Shown here: positions 1 to 8,981 of the stretch, piece by piece | How positions within the stretch are numbered: position 1 is the first letter of the stretch | Layout of the letters: each line of letters begins with the position of its first letter | From: Gammaproteobacteria bacterium | GTDB taxonomy: Bacteria; Pseudomonadota; Gammaproteobacteria; Steroidobacterales; UBA11654 | Reading direction: 5' to 3' | Assembly (NCBI GenBank): GCA_029244925.1 | Contig: JAQWQE010000085.1 | Coordinates: forward strand, 1 to 46,433 | DNA: 46,433 bases | Notes under the pieces: generated by a model | The model's input: the letters and a program-made list of their open reading frames with translations, nothing else | Told to the model about the DNA's origin: nothing | The model's database searches: none | Position numbers and translations under genes: made by a program

Positions 1-110
1 TGGAGAGATTCGGTCCACTCATTTAATTCAATAGCCCATTCTTTCTCGAATTTTTCATTCTGCAAGGAATCTATACCAACAACTTTAGATGTTTTGCTTT
101 CTTTACTCAT
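1..110 (-). CDS. N-terminus of a gene running off the window, possibly pyruvate dehydrogenase E1 (aceE)
   Basis: An open frame begins at an ATG at 110-108 on the minus strand and stays open to the window edge, giving about 36 residues. The segment is hydrophilic and ends in ELNEWTESL. This resembles the 'ETQEWLDSL' region near the N-terminus of homodimeric pyruvate dehydrogenase E1 (AceE), but the match is short and weak. It is divergent from ilvD, and the 145 bases between them must hold promoters for both. TATAAT at 193-198 is a possible ilvD -10 with no good -35. The function is a guess; that a coding start lies here is more likely than not. Confidence 0.35.
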   Translation of the reverse strand, partial: MSKESKTSKVVGIDSLQNEKFEKEWAIELNEWTESL

Positions 111-255
111 ATATTTATTATCGTTAAAAAATTAAAAACAAGGAGTATAAATCAATAATTTTATGTGACTACTGTACCATGACAATTAGAATTATAATGA
201 ATAAATGAGATAATAAAAGAATTAATATCATGAGAAAAATTAATAACTAAAAAAG

Positions 256-2106
256 ATGCCAGAATATAGATCAAAAACTTCAACGCATGGACGTAATATG
301 GCTGGAGCTAGAGCTCTTTGGCGAGCTACTGGCATGAAAGATAATGATTTTGGTAAACCTATTATTGCTATTGCGAATTCATTCACACAATTTGTGCCCG
401 GTCATGTTCATTTAAAAGACCTTGGCCAAATGGTTGCAAGAGAAATTGAAAACAGTGGTGGTGTTGCCAAAGAATTTAGCACCATAGCTGTTGATGATGG
501 GATTGCTATGGGACATTCAGGAATGCTCTATAGTCTTCCTTCTAGAGAGCTTATTGCTGATGCAGTCGAGTATATGGTTAATGCTCATTGTGCCGATGCC
601 CTAGTTTGTATATCGAACTGTGACAAGATTACACCTGGAATGCTAATGGCTACAATGCGATTAAACGTTCCAACTATTTTTGTTTCTGGGGGGCCCATGG
701 AAGCAGGAAAAGGCATAGTGAAAGGTAAAGAAACTAAATTGGACCTTGTGGATGCAATGGTTCTCGCGGGAGATTCATCGGTCTCAGACGAAGATATTGC
801 AGCAGTGGAGCGATCCGCCTGCCCCACTTGTGGTTCATGCTCAGGGATGTTTACAGCTAATTCCATGAATTGTTTGGTGGAAGCATTGGGTCTTGGTTTG
901 CCCGGTAATGGAAGCGTCCTAGCAACCCATATTGATAGAAAAAATCTTTTCTTAGAAGCAGGGAAACAAATTGTTAATATTACTAAAGATTATTATGAAA
1001 ATGATAATGAAAGAGTTTTACCTCATCAAATTGCCAATAAAAAAGCTTTTGAAAATGCCATGACTCTGGATATTGCAATGGGAGGATCTACCAACACTGT
1101 ATTGCATATATTAGCAGCAGCTAAAGAAGCCAATATTGATTTCACCATTGAGGACATTGACCGCTTATCAAGAAGAGTGCCTAATTTATGCAAAGTGGCT
1201 CCAAGTAGTGATTATCACTTAGAAGACGTTCATAGAGCTGGAGGAGTTATGGCAATTTTGGGTGAATTAGAAAAAGCTAAATTACTCAATATCGATAATA
1301 GCACAGTCCATAGTGAGAGTATGAAATCAGCAATAGAAACCTGGGATATCAACAGGGCACCGAGCAATGAAGTAACAGAGTTTTATTCTGCAGCACCAGG
1401 AATGATTCCAACCACTCAGCCTTTTTCTCAAAATAAACGTTATGACTCATTGGATCTTGATCGTGAAAATGGTTGCATAAGAAATCTGGAGAATGCCTAT
1501 AGTCTTGATGGTGGATTAGCCGTTCTTAAGGGAAATATTGCTCCTGAAGGATGCATTGTAAAAACTGCTGGTGTAGACAAAAGTAACTTAACGTTTAAGG
1601 GTCCAGCACATGTTTTTGAAAGTCAAGATGACGCAGTTGATGGAATCATGAACGATGATGTTAAAGCTGGAGAAGTTGTGGTAATCCGCTATGAAGGACC
1701 AAAGGGAGGACCAGGAATGCAAGAAATGCTCTACCCTACAAGCTACCTAAAAAGTAAAGGTTTGGGTAATAAATGTGCACTAATAACTGATGGAAGATTC
1801 TCAGGAGGTACATCAGGACTGTCTATCGGTCATATTTCACCAGAAGCAGCATCCCAAGGAGAAATTGGCTTAATAAGGGATGGAGACATTATTAATATTG
1901 ATATACCAAATAGAATACTGGAGTTAGATCTAACGGTTCAAGAGTTAGAAAACAGAAGGATAGCTATGAATGATTTAGGAAAAAAATCTTGGAAACCAAG
2001 ATCTAGAAATAGAATCGTTAGTGATGCATTAAAAGCCTATGCCTTAATGGCATCTTCTGCATCAGATGGTGCAGTTCGGGTAGTACCGAAAGAAACAAAT
2101 GAATAA
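256..2106 (+). CDS. ilvD: Dihydroxy-acid dehydratase
   Basis: Cytoplasmic Fe-S dehydratase that converts 2,3-dihydroxy-3-methyl acids to 2-oxo acids in valine, isoleucine and pantothenate precursor synthesis. At 616 aa it has the length of E. coli IlvD. Visible signatures are NCDKITPG (C122) and CPTCGSCSG (C189, C192, C195), with C122 and C195 as probable cluster ligands. The [10 protein letters not shown] segment near residue 45 is the form seen in [4Fe-4S] IlvD, not the [2Fe-2S] type that has a Cys there. The gene ends inside the next one: the stop at 2104-2106 overlaps the ATG at 2099 by 8 nt, so it is probably translationally coupled to the F420 genes. No strong Shine-Dalgarno is seen. 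Identification is secure. Confidence 0.96.
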   Translation: MPEYRSKTSTHGRNMAGARALWRATGMKDNDFGKPIIAIANSFTQFVPGHVHLKDLGQMVAREIENSGGVAKEFSTIAVDDGIAMGHSGMLYSLPSRELIADAVEYMVNAHCADALVCISNCDKITPGMLMATMRLNVPTIFVSGGPMEAGKGIVKGKETKLDLVDAMVLAGDSSVSDEDIAAVERSACPTCGSCSGMFTANSMNCLVEALGLGLPGNGSVLATHIDRKNLFLEAGKQIVNITKDYYENDNERVLPHQIANKKAFENAMTLDIAMGGSTNTVLHILAAAKEANIDFTIEDIDRLSRRVPNLCKVAPSSDYHLEDVHRAGGVMAILGELEKAKLLNIDNSTVHSESMKSAIETWDINRAPSNEVTEFYSAAPGMIPTTQPFSQNKRYDSLDLDRENGCIRNLENAYSLDGGLAVLKGNIAPEGCIVKTAGVDKSNLTFKGPAHVFESQDDAVDGIMNDDVKAGEVVVIRYEGPKGGPGMQEMLYPTSYLKSKGLGNKCALITDGRFSGGTSGLSIGHISPEAASQGEIGLIRDGDIINIDIPNRILELDLTVQELENRRIAMNDLGKKSWKPRSRNRIVSDALKAYALMASSASDGAVRVVPKETNE

Positions 2107-2755
2107 AGAAAAAACTACTATTGCCATACTTGGTGGAACAGGGGCACTAGGCTCAGCGTTAGCAAAAAAATGGGCACAGAATGGCTATACAGTAATTGTG
2201 GGCTCAAGAAAAAAAGAAAAAGCTGAGACAACGGCAATTGAATTAAACAAAGAGATAGGGTCTGAATTAATCAAAGGATTAGATTTAATAGAAGCTTCTA
2301 AAAATTGCAACTTAGCTGTAATGGCCGTGCCATATTCCAGTCATCAAATGACATTAGATGCAGTTAAAAATAATTTAATAGGAAAAATAATTATTGATAC
2401 AACAGTTCCACTGCAGGGCAATGTGACAAAAGTTTCACTGCCTGAAAAAGGTTCTGCAGCCTTAGAAGCACAAATATTTTTAGGCGATAAAGTCAAAGTT
2501 GTTTCGGCATTGCAAAACATCGGTTCACATTTAATTGGATCGGATAAAAATATTGATGCAGAGGTATTAGTAACGGGCAATGATAGAGAAGCAGTGCAAT
2601 TAGTTAGGGAGCTAATCAATGACTTAGGCTTAACCTCTTGGGATGCAGGTTGCATAGAAAACTCAGCAGCAGCTGAAGCGTTGACATCAATCTTAATCTT
2701 TATTAATAAAAGGCATAAATTGAAATCTTCGGGTATCAAAATTACTTCTCACTAA
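2099..2755 (+). CDS. npdG: F420-dependent NADP reductase (F420H2:NADP oxidoreductase)
   Basis: A 218-aa single Rossmann-domain protein. The nucleotide-binding loop [17 protein letters not shown] lies at residues 9-25, followed by VGSRKKEKA, where the GSR(K) basic residues suit NADP(H) rather than NAD. The rest resembles bacterial F420-dependent NADP reductases (Fno/NpdG), with a C-terminal [17 protein letters not shown] helix. The enzyme moves hydride between NADPH and F420 and so would supply F420H2. Its place as first gene of a cofE-cofD-cofC-fbiC run strongly supports this reading over other Rossmann reductases. It overlaps ilvD by 8 nt and is 20 nt from cofE. Confidence 0.88.
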   Translation: MNKEKTTIAILGGTGALGSALAKKWAQNGYTVIVGSRKKEKAETTAIELNKEIGSELIKGLDLIEASKNCNLAVMAVPYSSHQMTLDAVKNNLIGKIIIDTTVPLQGNVTKVSLPEKGSAALEAQIFLGDKVKVVSALQNIGSHLIGSDKNIDAEVLVTGNDREAVQLVRELINDLGLTSWDAGCIENSAAAEALTSILIFINKRHKLKSSGIKITSH

Positions 2756-2775
2756 CATTATTCAAATTTTTACTG

Positions 2776-3561
2776 ATGGAATTTAAATCCAAACCTGATT
2801 CATTAAGTATCTTCGCAATTAAAGGCATTCCAGCCATTCAATCGGGTGATAATATCGGAGAAATCATCACCCGTGGAATGAAAAGAAATAACATAATTCT
2901 TGAAGAGAATAATGTGATTGTCATTGCTCAGAAAATTATCTCAAAATCAGAAAACCGTTTAATTTCATTATCAAAAATTAACCCAACACAAGAAGCTATA
3001 AAAATTGCAAAAAAAGCCAATAAAGACCCAAGAGTGGTTGAATTAATATTGCAAGAATCTAAATCAATTATTAGAGTAAGTGATGGTGTGGTTATTGTTG
3101 AACATAGATTAGGTCATGTTCTTGCGAATGCTGGTATTGATCGTTCTAATATAGAATCCGATGACACAGATGAAAAGGTACTGCTTCTTCCTGAAGATCC
3201 AAATGCATCAGCACAAAAAATAAGAAACTATATATCCAAGAAAATAAATGTAAATATTGGAGTTCTAATAACGGACAGCATCGGTAGAGCATGGAGATTA
3301 GGTACAACAGGTCATGCGTTGGGTTCATCGGGTATCAAAACCTTAATTGACCTAAGGAATAATACTGTTGATCTTTTTGAACGAGAGCTACAGACTACAT
3401 GTATTGCTTGGGCGGACCAACTCGCAGCAGCAGCAACATTGATTATGGGAGAAAGTAATGAAGGTATTCCGGTTGTGATTATTAAAGGCATACATACACC
3501 TTCTGAAACAGATTCAATAAATGACTTAATTCGCCCAAAGAATGAGGACTTATTTCGTTAA
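2776..3561 (+). CDS. cofE: Coenzyme F420-0:L-glutamate ligase (CofE)
   Basis: GTP-dependent ligase that adds gamma-linked glutamates to F420-0 to make F420-n. The 261-aa protein shows typical CofE segments: GIPAIQSGDNIGEII near the N-terminus, VIAQKIISKSENR (residues 49-61), RVSDGVVIVEHRLGHVLANAGID in mid-protein, and a DSIGRAWRLGTTGHALGSSG segment. It is the stand-alone archaeal-style form: the C-terminal nitroreductase domain found in actinobacterial FbiB is absent. The stop TAA shares its last base with the ATG of cofD (TAATG at 3559-3563), a coupling arrangement. Confidence 0.94.
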   Translation: MEFKSKPDSLSIFAIKGIPAIQSGDNIGEIITRGMKRNNIILEENNVIVIAQKIISKSENRLISLSKINPTQEAIKIAKKANKDPRVVELILQESKSIIRVSDGVVIVEHRLGHVLANAGIDRSNIESDDTDEKVLLLPEDPNASAQKIRNYISKKINVNIGVLITDSIGRAWRLGTTGHALGSSGIKTLIDLRNNTVDLFERELQTTCIAWADQLAAAATLIMGESNEGIPVVIIKGIHTPSETDSINDLIRPKNEDLFR

Positions 3562-4523
3562 TGATAAAAAAGAAAAAAATCTTAGCCTTAAGCGGTGGTG
3601 TTGGTGGAGCAAAGTTATGTAGAGGCTTGGATCAAATCACTGATAAAGATGAATTGGTCATTATTGCTAATACCGGAGATGATTTTCTTTATTTAGGCTT
3701 CTATATCTCACCTGATATTGACACATTGATTTATACACTAGCAGGAGAAAATAATATTGAAACTGGCTGGGGAAGAACCGATGAAACTTGGAAAGCTCAT
3801 AATGTCATGAGAGAGCTTGGGGCAGATAATTGGTTTAAACTGGGCGATAAAGATCTAGAAATGCATGTATATCGATCCAAAGAAATACAAAATGGAACCA
3901 GCTTGACTGAGATCACTCAAAAAGTTTCAAAAATCTGGAATATTAATAGCAAGATCCTTCCAATGAGCAATCATTCGGTCAAAACAATAATTGAGAGTGA
4001 TATCGGTACCCTCTCCTTTCAGGAATATTTTGTTAAAAAGAAATGCACGCCCAAGGTTGAATCGATTACATTCAAAAACAAAAAAGCTAAAACCTCACAA
4101 ACTGTTTTAGATGAAATGAATGACAAAAATCTAACAGCAATAGTTTTTGCACCATCAAACCCATATCTCAGTATTGACCCTATTCTTTCTTTATCTAAAA
4201 TCAAAACTTTTTTACATACTTCTTCTACTCCGGTGATTGCTGTTTCTCCTGTAGTAGATGGTCAAGCCATAAAAGGCCCCACAACAAAAATAATGACTGA
4301 ACTGGGGCTAAAACCATCTGCTGTCACAATAGCAAAACACTATGATGGGCTTATTGATGGTTTGATTCTTGATGTACTGGATCAAAGTTTAGTATCGCAA
4401 GTTGAAGATATGGGAATTAGAACTAAAGTTATGAATACCGTAATGCATAATGATCAGGATAAAATACAACTTGCTCGAGGTGTTCTAGATTTTGCCCAAG
4501 AAATAGAATTAGGAGGAGAATAA
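3561..4523 (+). CDS. cofD: 2-phospho-L-lactate (or phosphoenolpyruvyl/glyceryl) transferase CofD
   Basis: Transfers the phosphorylated three-carbon moiety from its guanylyl-activated form to the deazaflavin Fo, making F420-0 or a dehydro or glyceryl analogue. At 320 aa it has the family length. The N-terminal LALSGGVGGAKLCRGL motif is the CofD/YvcK-fold signature. NTGDDFLYLGFYISPDIDTL and the APSNPYLSIDPIL segment (about residue 198) are also characteristic. It is coupled to cofE by a 1-nt overlap, with cofC following after 4 nt. The sequence does not tell which three-carbon unit is used. The family assignment is secure. Confidence 0.95.
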   Translation: MIKKKKILALSGGVGGAKLCRGLDQITDKDELVIIANTGDDFLYLGFYISPDIDTLIYTLAGENNIETGWGRTDETWKAHNVMRELGADNWFKLGDKDLEMHVYRSKEIQNGTSLTEITQKVSKIWNINSKILPMSNHSVKTIIESDIGTLSFQEYFVKKKCTPKVESITFKNKKAKTSQTVLDEMNDKNLTAIVFAPSNPYLSIDPILSLSKIKTFLHTSSTPVIAVSPVVDGQAIKGPTTKIMTELGLKPSAVTIAKHYDGLIDGLILDVLDQSLVSQVEDMGIRTKVMNTVMHNDQDKIQLARGVLDFAQEIELGGE

Positions 4524-4527
4524 GAAG

Positions 4528-5136
4528 GTGTGGGCACTCATCCCAATTAATAACTTTAATGCATCAATGAGCAGACTCTCCAGTCTTTTGAATCAAGAAG
4601 AAAGAACAGAGCTGACAAAAATATTAGCAATTCAAACGCTAAACATTCTCAATAAAATAGAAGCAATAGATAAAATCATAGTGATGACCCATGAATCAGA
4701 ATGGATTGAATCTCTATCAATAAAGAAAATTATAACCATTGATGATTTTAATGTTCCCACTTTAAAGAACAAGATTGAAAAAGCATCGAACTGGATAGAA
4801 AAGCAAAAAGCAAAAAGAATTATATACTTATCCATTGATCTTCCTTTTATTAACCAAATAGATGTGGAAACTTTTATACACTCTCACAAAAAAGGAATGA
4901 CTATAGTTGAAGCTGATAAAGATGGAGGTACCAATGCTTTAATAGTAGATATACCTATAATGATTGATTTTCAATTTGGCGAAAATAGTTTTAAAAAACA
5001 TATACGCTCCGCTCAAAATGCCAATATAACAACCAGGGTTTTTAAAAATAAAGCATTAAGCTCCGATCTGGACGATGAAAATGACTTCAAGAAATTTAAA
5101 ATGCACCGCTACGGAGTAAATTCTGTTTTAACTTAA
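4528..5136 (+). CDS. cofC: CofC-type guanylyltransferase for the F420 side chain
   Basis: Activates 2-phospholactate, phosphoenolpyruvate or 3-phosphoglycerate with GTP for CofD. The 202-aa protein has the MobA/CofC-like start WALIPINNFNASMSRL, corresponding to 'IPVK..A.SRL' in the family. It also has YLSIDLPFI near residue 95 (the D-L-P metal/nucleotide motif) and ADKDGGTNALIV near residue 132. The start codon is GTG at 4528, supported by a strong AGGAGGAG Shine-Dalgarno at 4511-4518 inside the cofD 3' end. It is more divergent than its neighbours, as is usual for CofC. Position between cofD and fbiC makes the assignment firm. Confidence 0.88.
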   Translation: MWALIPINNFNASMSRLSSLLNQEERTELTKILAIQTLNILNKIEAIDKIIVMTHESEWIESLSIKKIITIDDFNVPTLKNKIEKASNWIEKQKAKRIIYLSIDLPFINQIDVETFIHSHKKGMTIVEADKDGGTNALIVDIPIMIDFQFGENSFKKHIRSAQNANITTRVFKNKALSSDLDDENDFKKFKMHRYGVNSVLT

Positions 5137-5148
5137 ATAATAATTGTT

Positions 5149-7560
5149 ATGCAAAGATTAAAAAGCTATAAATACACAATGCTAAACCCTTCAATCAATC
5201 AATATCTAGAGTTAAGTCAATCAATGTCCTTAGAGGAATTGATGAGGCAAGCAACAGTACTGAGGGATCAAGAAAAAAATGTCATTACCTTTTCCAAAAA
5301 AGTTTTTATACCCCTCACAATGCTTTGTCGAGATGTATGCCATTATTGTACTTTTGCTAAAGTCCCAAGAAAGCTAAGAAATCCATACCTTAGACCTGAA
5401 GAGGTTCTAAAGATTGCAAAAGAAGGGCAGTTGAGCCAATGCAAGGAGGCCCTATTCACTTTAGGAGAAAAACCAGAACTGCGCTATGAGGTGGCAAAAA
5501 ATGACCTTAAATACCTAGGTTATAAAACAACACTTGATTACCTTTTTGCAATGGCAGAACTTGTCTTGGAAGAAACAGGGCTTTTACCTCATTTAAACCC
5601 AGGCACTATGCATTCTGAAGAAATAGCTCGATTAAGAGAAATCTCTCCCTCAATGGGTATAATGCTTGAGTCTTCCTCTGAACGATTATGTGAGAAGGGA
5701 ATGCCTCATTATGGATCTCCCGATAAAAATCCAAACATTAGATTGGAAACCATGAGACTTATAGGTCAGCAATCGATTCCACTGACCACTGGTATTCTCA
5801 TTGGTATTGGAGAAACTCGTAAGGAGAGAATTGAAAGCTTGTTAGAAATCAAACAGTTGCATGATCAATATAGCCATATACAAGAAATTATTATTCAAAA
5901 TTTTGTACCCAAACCTGATACAAAAATGAAGAATAATGCCACGCCAGATTTATCGGAACTACTGTGGACCTTATCAATGTCTCGACTGATATTTGGACAA
6001 AAAATGAATATTCAATGCCCACCTAACTTAAACATGTCTGCACTGCCAGAAGTCATTGATGCTGGTATTAACGATTGGGGTGGAGTCTCTCCCATAACTG
6101 CAGATCATGTGAATCCTGAATCCCCATGGCCAGAATTAAAATTACTGGAAAAAGTGACGACTGAGAAAGGTAAGAAACTTCAAGAGAGATTAACGATATA
6201 CCCTGAATACATCTCTCAGGACAAACAATGGTTTGATGCTAGGCTCACTCCTTATATACATGAATTGTCAGATTCTGAAGGCTATGGACGTGAGAATTTG
6301 TGGCGTTGTGGTGAATCTTTAGACACTCCTCAAACGGGAAAACATGAAAATTGGATGAATCACAATCATCAACCAAATCTCAATATTAGCTCAATCGTTC
6401 ACAAAGCAAGCAATGGAATGGAGTTGGACCCTACTGAAATCAAAGACCTCTTTAAAGTAAGAGGTAATGATTTAGAGTATGTATTGAATCATGCCAACGC
6501 ACTGAGAGAGAAAGTCAATGGTAATGTTGTCAGCTACGTTGTAACACGTAATATTAATTATACGAATATCTGTAAATACAGATGTCATTTTTGTGCTTTC
6601 TCTAAGGGAAAAACAAAAGAAAATCTTCGCGGTAAACCCTATTTAATTTCATTTGAAGAGATTGCAAACAGAGCATTGGAAGCTTGGAATCGAGGAGCTA
6701 CAGAAGTATGCCTTCAAGGAGGTATCCACCCTAATTTTAATGGAGAAACCTATCTAAACATTTGTAAAGCTATTAAAGAAAAAGTACCTGACATTCATAT
6801 CCATGCATTTTCAGCCTTAGAAATACATCATGGTGCATCGACATTGGGTTATTCTTTAGAGCAGTTCTTAGTGATGCTGAAAGAAGCAGGACTAAAAACC
6901 ATGCCAGGTACTGCTGCTGAAATATTAGATGACTCAGTTAGGGATAAAATTTGTCCAGATAAAATAAATACTTCTAGATGGTTGGAAGTTATCAGTACTG
7001 CTCATAAAGTGGGTATTAAAACGACATCAACCATTATGTTTGGACACCAAGAGAGTATTGATCATTGGGCTACTCACCTGCTTTGCTTGAGAGATCTGCA
7101 GAAAAAAACAGGAGGAATTACTGAATTTATACCCTTGCCATTTGTCAGCATGGAATCACCAATGTATAAAAGAGGCCATGCAAGACCGGGGCCAACCTTT
7201 AGAGAAGTTCTTTTAATGCATGCAATTGGAAGACTGAGTCTGCACCCATTGATTAACAATATACAATCAAGTTGGGTAAAACTAGGACAATCCGGAGCAT
7301 TGAGTTGTCTCAATGCTGGGGTTAATGACATGGGAGGTACGCTCATGAATGAATCCATTTCCAAGGCGGCAGGAAGCATTCATGGACAAGAGTTTACTCC
7401 CGATCGAATGGAGTCTTTTATCTTAAGTGCCAATAGAATACCTTTATTAAGAGACACTCTTTATAATGAAATTGATAAAAATCGATTCATAGATCAATCA
7501 GTAATTCCTATGTCTCACAATATGCAAATGTTATTGGAAAGTGCCTACCCGAGCTCCTAA
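5149..7560 (+). CDS. fbiC: Fo synthase, fused CofG/CofH radical SAM enzyme
   Basis: Makes the deazaflavin chromophore Fo from a ribityl-diaminouracil intermediate and tyrosine. The 803-aa protein has two radical SAM halves. The N-terminal (CofG) half carries CRDVCHYC with C60, C64 and C67. The C-terminal (CofH) half carries CKYRCHFC with C475, C479 and C482. Both CxxxCxxC sets are intact. The fused form is typical of Actinobacteria and some Proteobacteria, whereas archaea have separate genes. It ends the F420 run, 12 nt after cofC. No obvious Shine-Dalgarno precedes the ATG at 5149; a second in-frame ATG at 5179 is possible. Confidence 0.95.
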   Translation: MQRLKSYKYTMLNPSINQYLELSQSMSLEELMRQATVLRDQEKNVITFSKKVFIPLTMLCRDVCHYCTFAKVPRKLRNPYLRPEEVLKIAKEGQLSQCKEALFTLGEKPELRYEVAKNDLKYLGYKTTLDYLFAMAELVLEETGLLPHLNPGTMHSEEIARLREISPSMGIMLESSSERLCEKGMPHYGSPDKNPNIRLETMRLIGQQSIPLTTGILIGIGETRKERIESLLEIKQLHDQYSHIQEIIIQNFVPKPDTKMKNNATPDLSELLWTLSMSRLIFGQKMNIQCPPNLNMSALPEVIDAGINDWGGVSPITADHVNPESPWPELKLLEKVTTEKGKKLQERLTIYPEYISQDKQWFDARLTPYIHELSDSEGYGRENLWRCGESLDTPQTGKHENWMNHNHQPNLNISSIVHKASNGMELDPTEIKDLFKVRGNDLEYVLNHANALREKVNGNVVSYVVTRNINYTNICKYRCHFCAFSKGKTKENLRGKPYLISFEEIANRALEAWNRGATEVCLQGGIHPNFNGETYLNICKAIKEKVPDIHIHAFSALEIHHGASTLGYSLEQFLVMLKEAGLKTMPGTAAEILDDSVRDKICPDKINTSRWLEVISTAHKVGIKTTSTIMFGHQESIDHWATHLLCLRDLQKKTGGITEFIPLPFVSMESPMYKRGHARPGPTFREVLLMHAIGRLSLHPLINNIQSSWVKLGQSGALSCLNAGVNDMGGTLMNESISKAAGSIHGQEFTPDRMESFILSANRIPLLRDTLYNEIDKNRFIDQSVIPMSHNMQMLLESAYPSS

Positions 7561-7589
7561 TTTTTTTTAAGACCAAACTTCTTTAGAGC

Positions 7590-8414
7590 ATGATTAGAAA
7601 AAATTTTAAAACCATCATTATTCTTGTGGTAATCAATATATCTTCTTGTTCAGTTGTTGGCGAGTTCTGGTATGAAAGAATAGATCAATACATTGCAAAT
7701 CAAATGCTGGAGTATGCCAGTTTTACAGAGAATCAAAAAATATTTATAAGAAATTTCACTGAAGATTACAAGAGCTGGAATAGAGAAACTGAGTTACCAA
7801 AATACAAAAGACTTCTTATCCAATTCAAAGCTTTAGACAATCAAACGGATATAGATGACATAGAGGATATTTTTCAAAGTGGTATGGAGCTTAGTGCTAG
7901 TAGTAGAGATTTTTTATTGCCTTATTTAATTGAATTAAGCAAAACTCTTTCAACAAAACAGATTAAAGAGATTGAAATACACTTAAATGGATTAAGTGAA
8001 AAAAAAAGAACTTCACTTAAAAAAGAAACCAAAGATTACGATGAAATCTTGGGCAAAAGTTTTGTCAGATTTTTTAGGTTACTTGGAGTCAAACTGAATG
8101 CAAAACAAAAAAATATAATTCGTATTCATATTTCTAATATAGAAGATACTAGATACCAATTAATCAATAATAAAGAAGTTTGGGATCAAGAATTAATAAG
8201 GATACTGGCTCTAAAGAATAATAATAATTTCAACAATTTATTAATAGCTCATATCAATGTTCTCAATTCTGAAGATAGAAATACCAGAGCAGTCATAAAT
8301 AATATCACTGCAGAAATAATAGCCTCATTTGATGAAAAACAGTCAAAAAAGTTTCAAAATAAATTAGGAAAGTTCTTAAGGACTATAGATAATATTTCAG
8401 AAATAAAGGCCTAA
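7590..8414 (+). CDS. DUF6279-like lipoprotein
   Basis: A 274-aa protein with a short hydrophobic N-terminus (IIILVVINISSC) ending in a lipobox ISSC, so Cys20 would be lipidated after signal peptidase II cleavage. The mature part is helical and charged. Features such as FWYERIDQYI, the 'Q-K-x-F' helix and 'ETELPKYKRLL' match what I recall of DUF6279 lipoproteins of Pseudomonadota, whose function is unknown. It lies 29 nt behind fbiC and may be cotranscribed, but nothing links it to F420. It is likely anchored in the outer membrane. Family recall is moderately sure; the lipoprotein call is firm. Confidence 0.7.
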   Translation: MIRKNFKTIIILVVINISSCSVVGEFWYERIDQYIANQMLEYASFTENQKIFIRNFTEDYKSWNRETELPKYKRLLIQFKALDNQTDIDDIEDIFQSGMELSASSRDFLLPYLIELSKTLSTKQIKEIEIHLNGLSEKKRTSLKKETKDYDEILGKSFVRFFRLLGVKLNAKQKNIIRIHISNIEDTRYQLINNKEVWDQELIRILALKNNNNFNNLLIAHINVLNSEDRNTRAVINNITAEIIASFDEKQSKKFQNKLGKFLRTIDNISEIKA

Positions 8415-8460
8415 GATCCATTAAATTGATAGAGTAATTCTAATGCAGAAGATATAAATC

Positions 8461-8742
8461 TTATCTATTGGGGTTTTTTGGAAACCAACCTTTTTTGACT
8501 CTTTGCTCTTGTTCTATAAGTTCACCAATACTCCAAAGACATGAAAAACCTATGACGCCTAAGATAATTGAAAGAATTGTATTCTCAGTGAAAATAGAAA
8601 AGCCAATAAATAGCCAACCAATTATAAAATAAATTGGCCAAACTTTTTTTCCATAATAATATTCAGTTTTAATAACCATTGGGTGAAAAACACCAATTAT
8701 CACAAATACCAATAAACCAATAGCGACTCCCTCGAAATGCAT
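8461..8742 (-). CDS. DUF4491 family small membrane protein
   Basis: A 93-aa protein with three or so hydrophobic segments (AIGLLVFVIIGVFHPMVI, PIYFIIGWLFIGFSIF, TILSIILGVIGFSCLW) and the C-terminus IEQEQRVKKGWFPKNP, which is characteristic of DUF4491. Function unknown. I place the start at the ATG at 8742 because GAAGGA lies just upstream at a good distance. A longer frame from TTG at 8766 would place that purine-rich stretch inside the coding region as KKKKERK. It is convergent with the DUF6279 gene. Confidence 0.75.
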   Translation of the reverse strand: MHFEGVAIGLLVFVIIGVFHPMVIKTEYYYGKKVWPIYFIIGWLFIGFSIFTENTILSIILGVIGFSCLWSIGELIEQEQRVKKGWFPKNPNR

Positions 8743-8937
8743 TTTTCTTTCCTTCTTTTTTTTCAAAATTCAATTATTGATTCGAAAATAATTGATCTTC
8801 AGATTGCAAATTTTTTTATCAAAATAGTTATTAATAAAACCTAGTTTTCATTGATTACACTACTATTTTTTTATTTGTAAATTAAATAATAAAAATACTT
8901 GCATTAATTATGTAAACGATTATTATTCGTTTATGTT

Positions 8938-8956
8938 AATGATAACCATTATCATT
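8938..8956. promoter_or_regulatory. Fur-box-like palindrome
   Basis: AATGATAACCATTATCATT is a perfect inverted repeat with 8-bp arms and a 3-bp centre, 25 nt before the ATG of the receptor gene. It closely resembles the E. coli Fur consensus (GATAATGATAATCATTATC). Iron repression of the receptor, and perhaps of the FTR1 gene behind it, is inferred. Confidence 0.8.
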
Positions 8957-8981
8957 AATAATAAATAGGAACAGGCACTAA

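Noticed and set aside
585..866. Antisense open frame of 93 codons within ilvD, and similar antisense frames inside meaB, pccA and typA
   Set aside because: They mirror strongly coding sense frames, have no ribosome sites of their own and encode low-complexity Ser/Ile-rich products.
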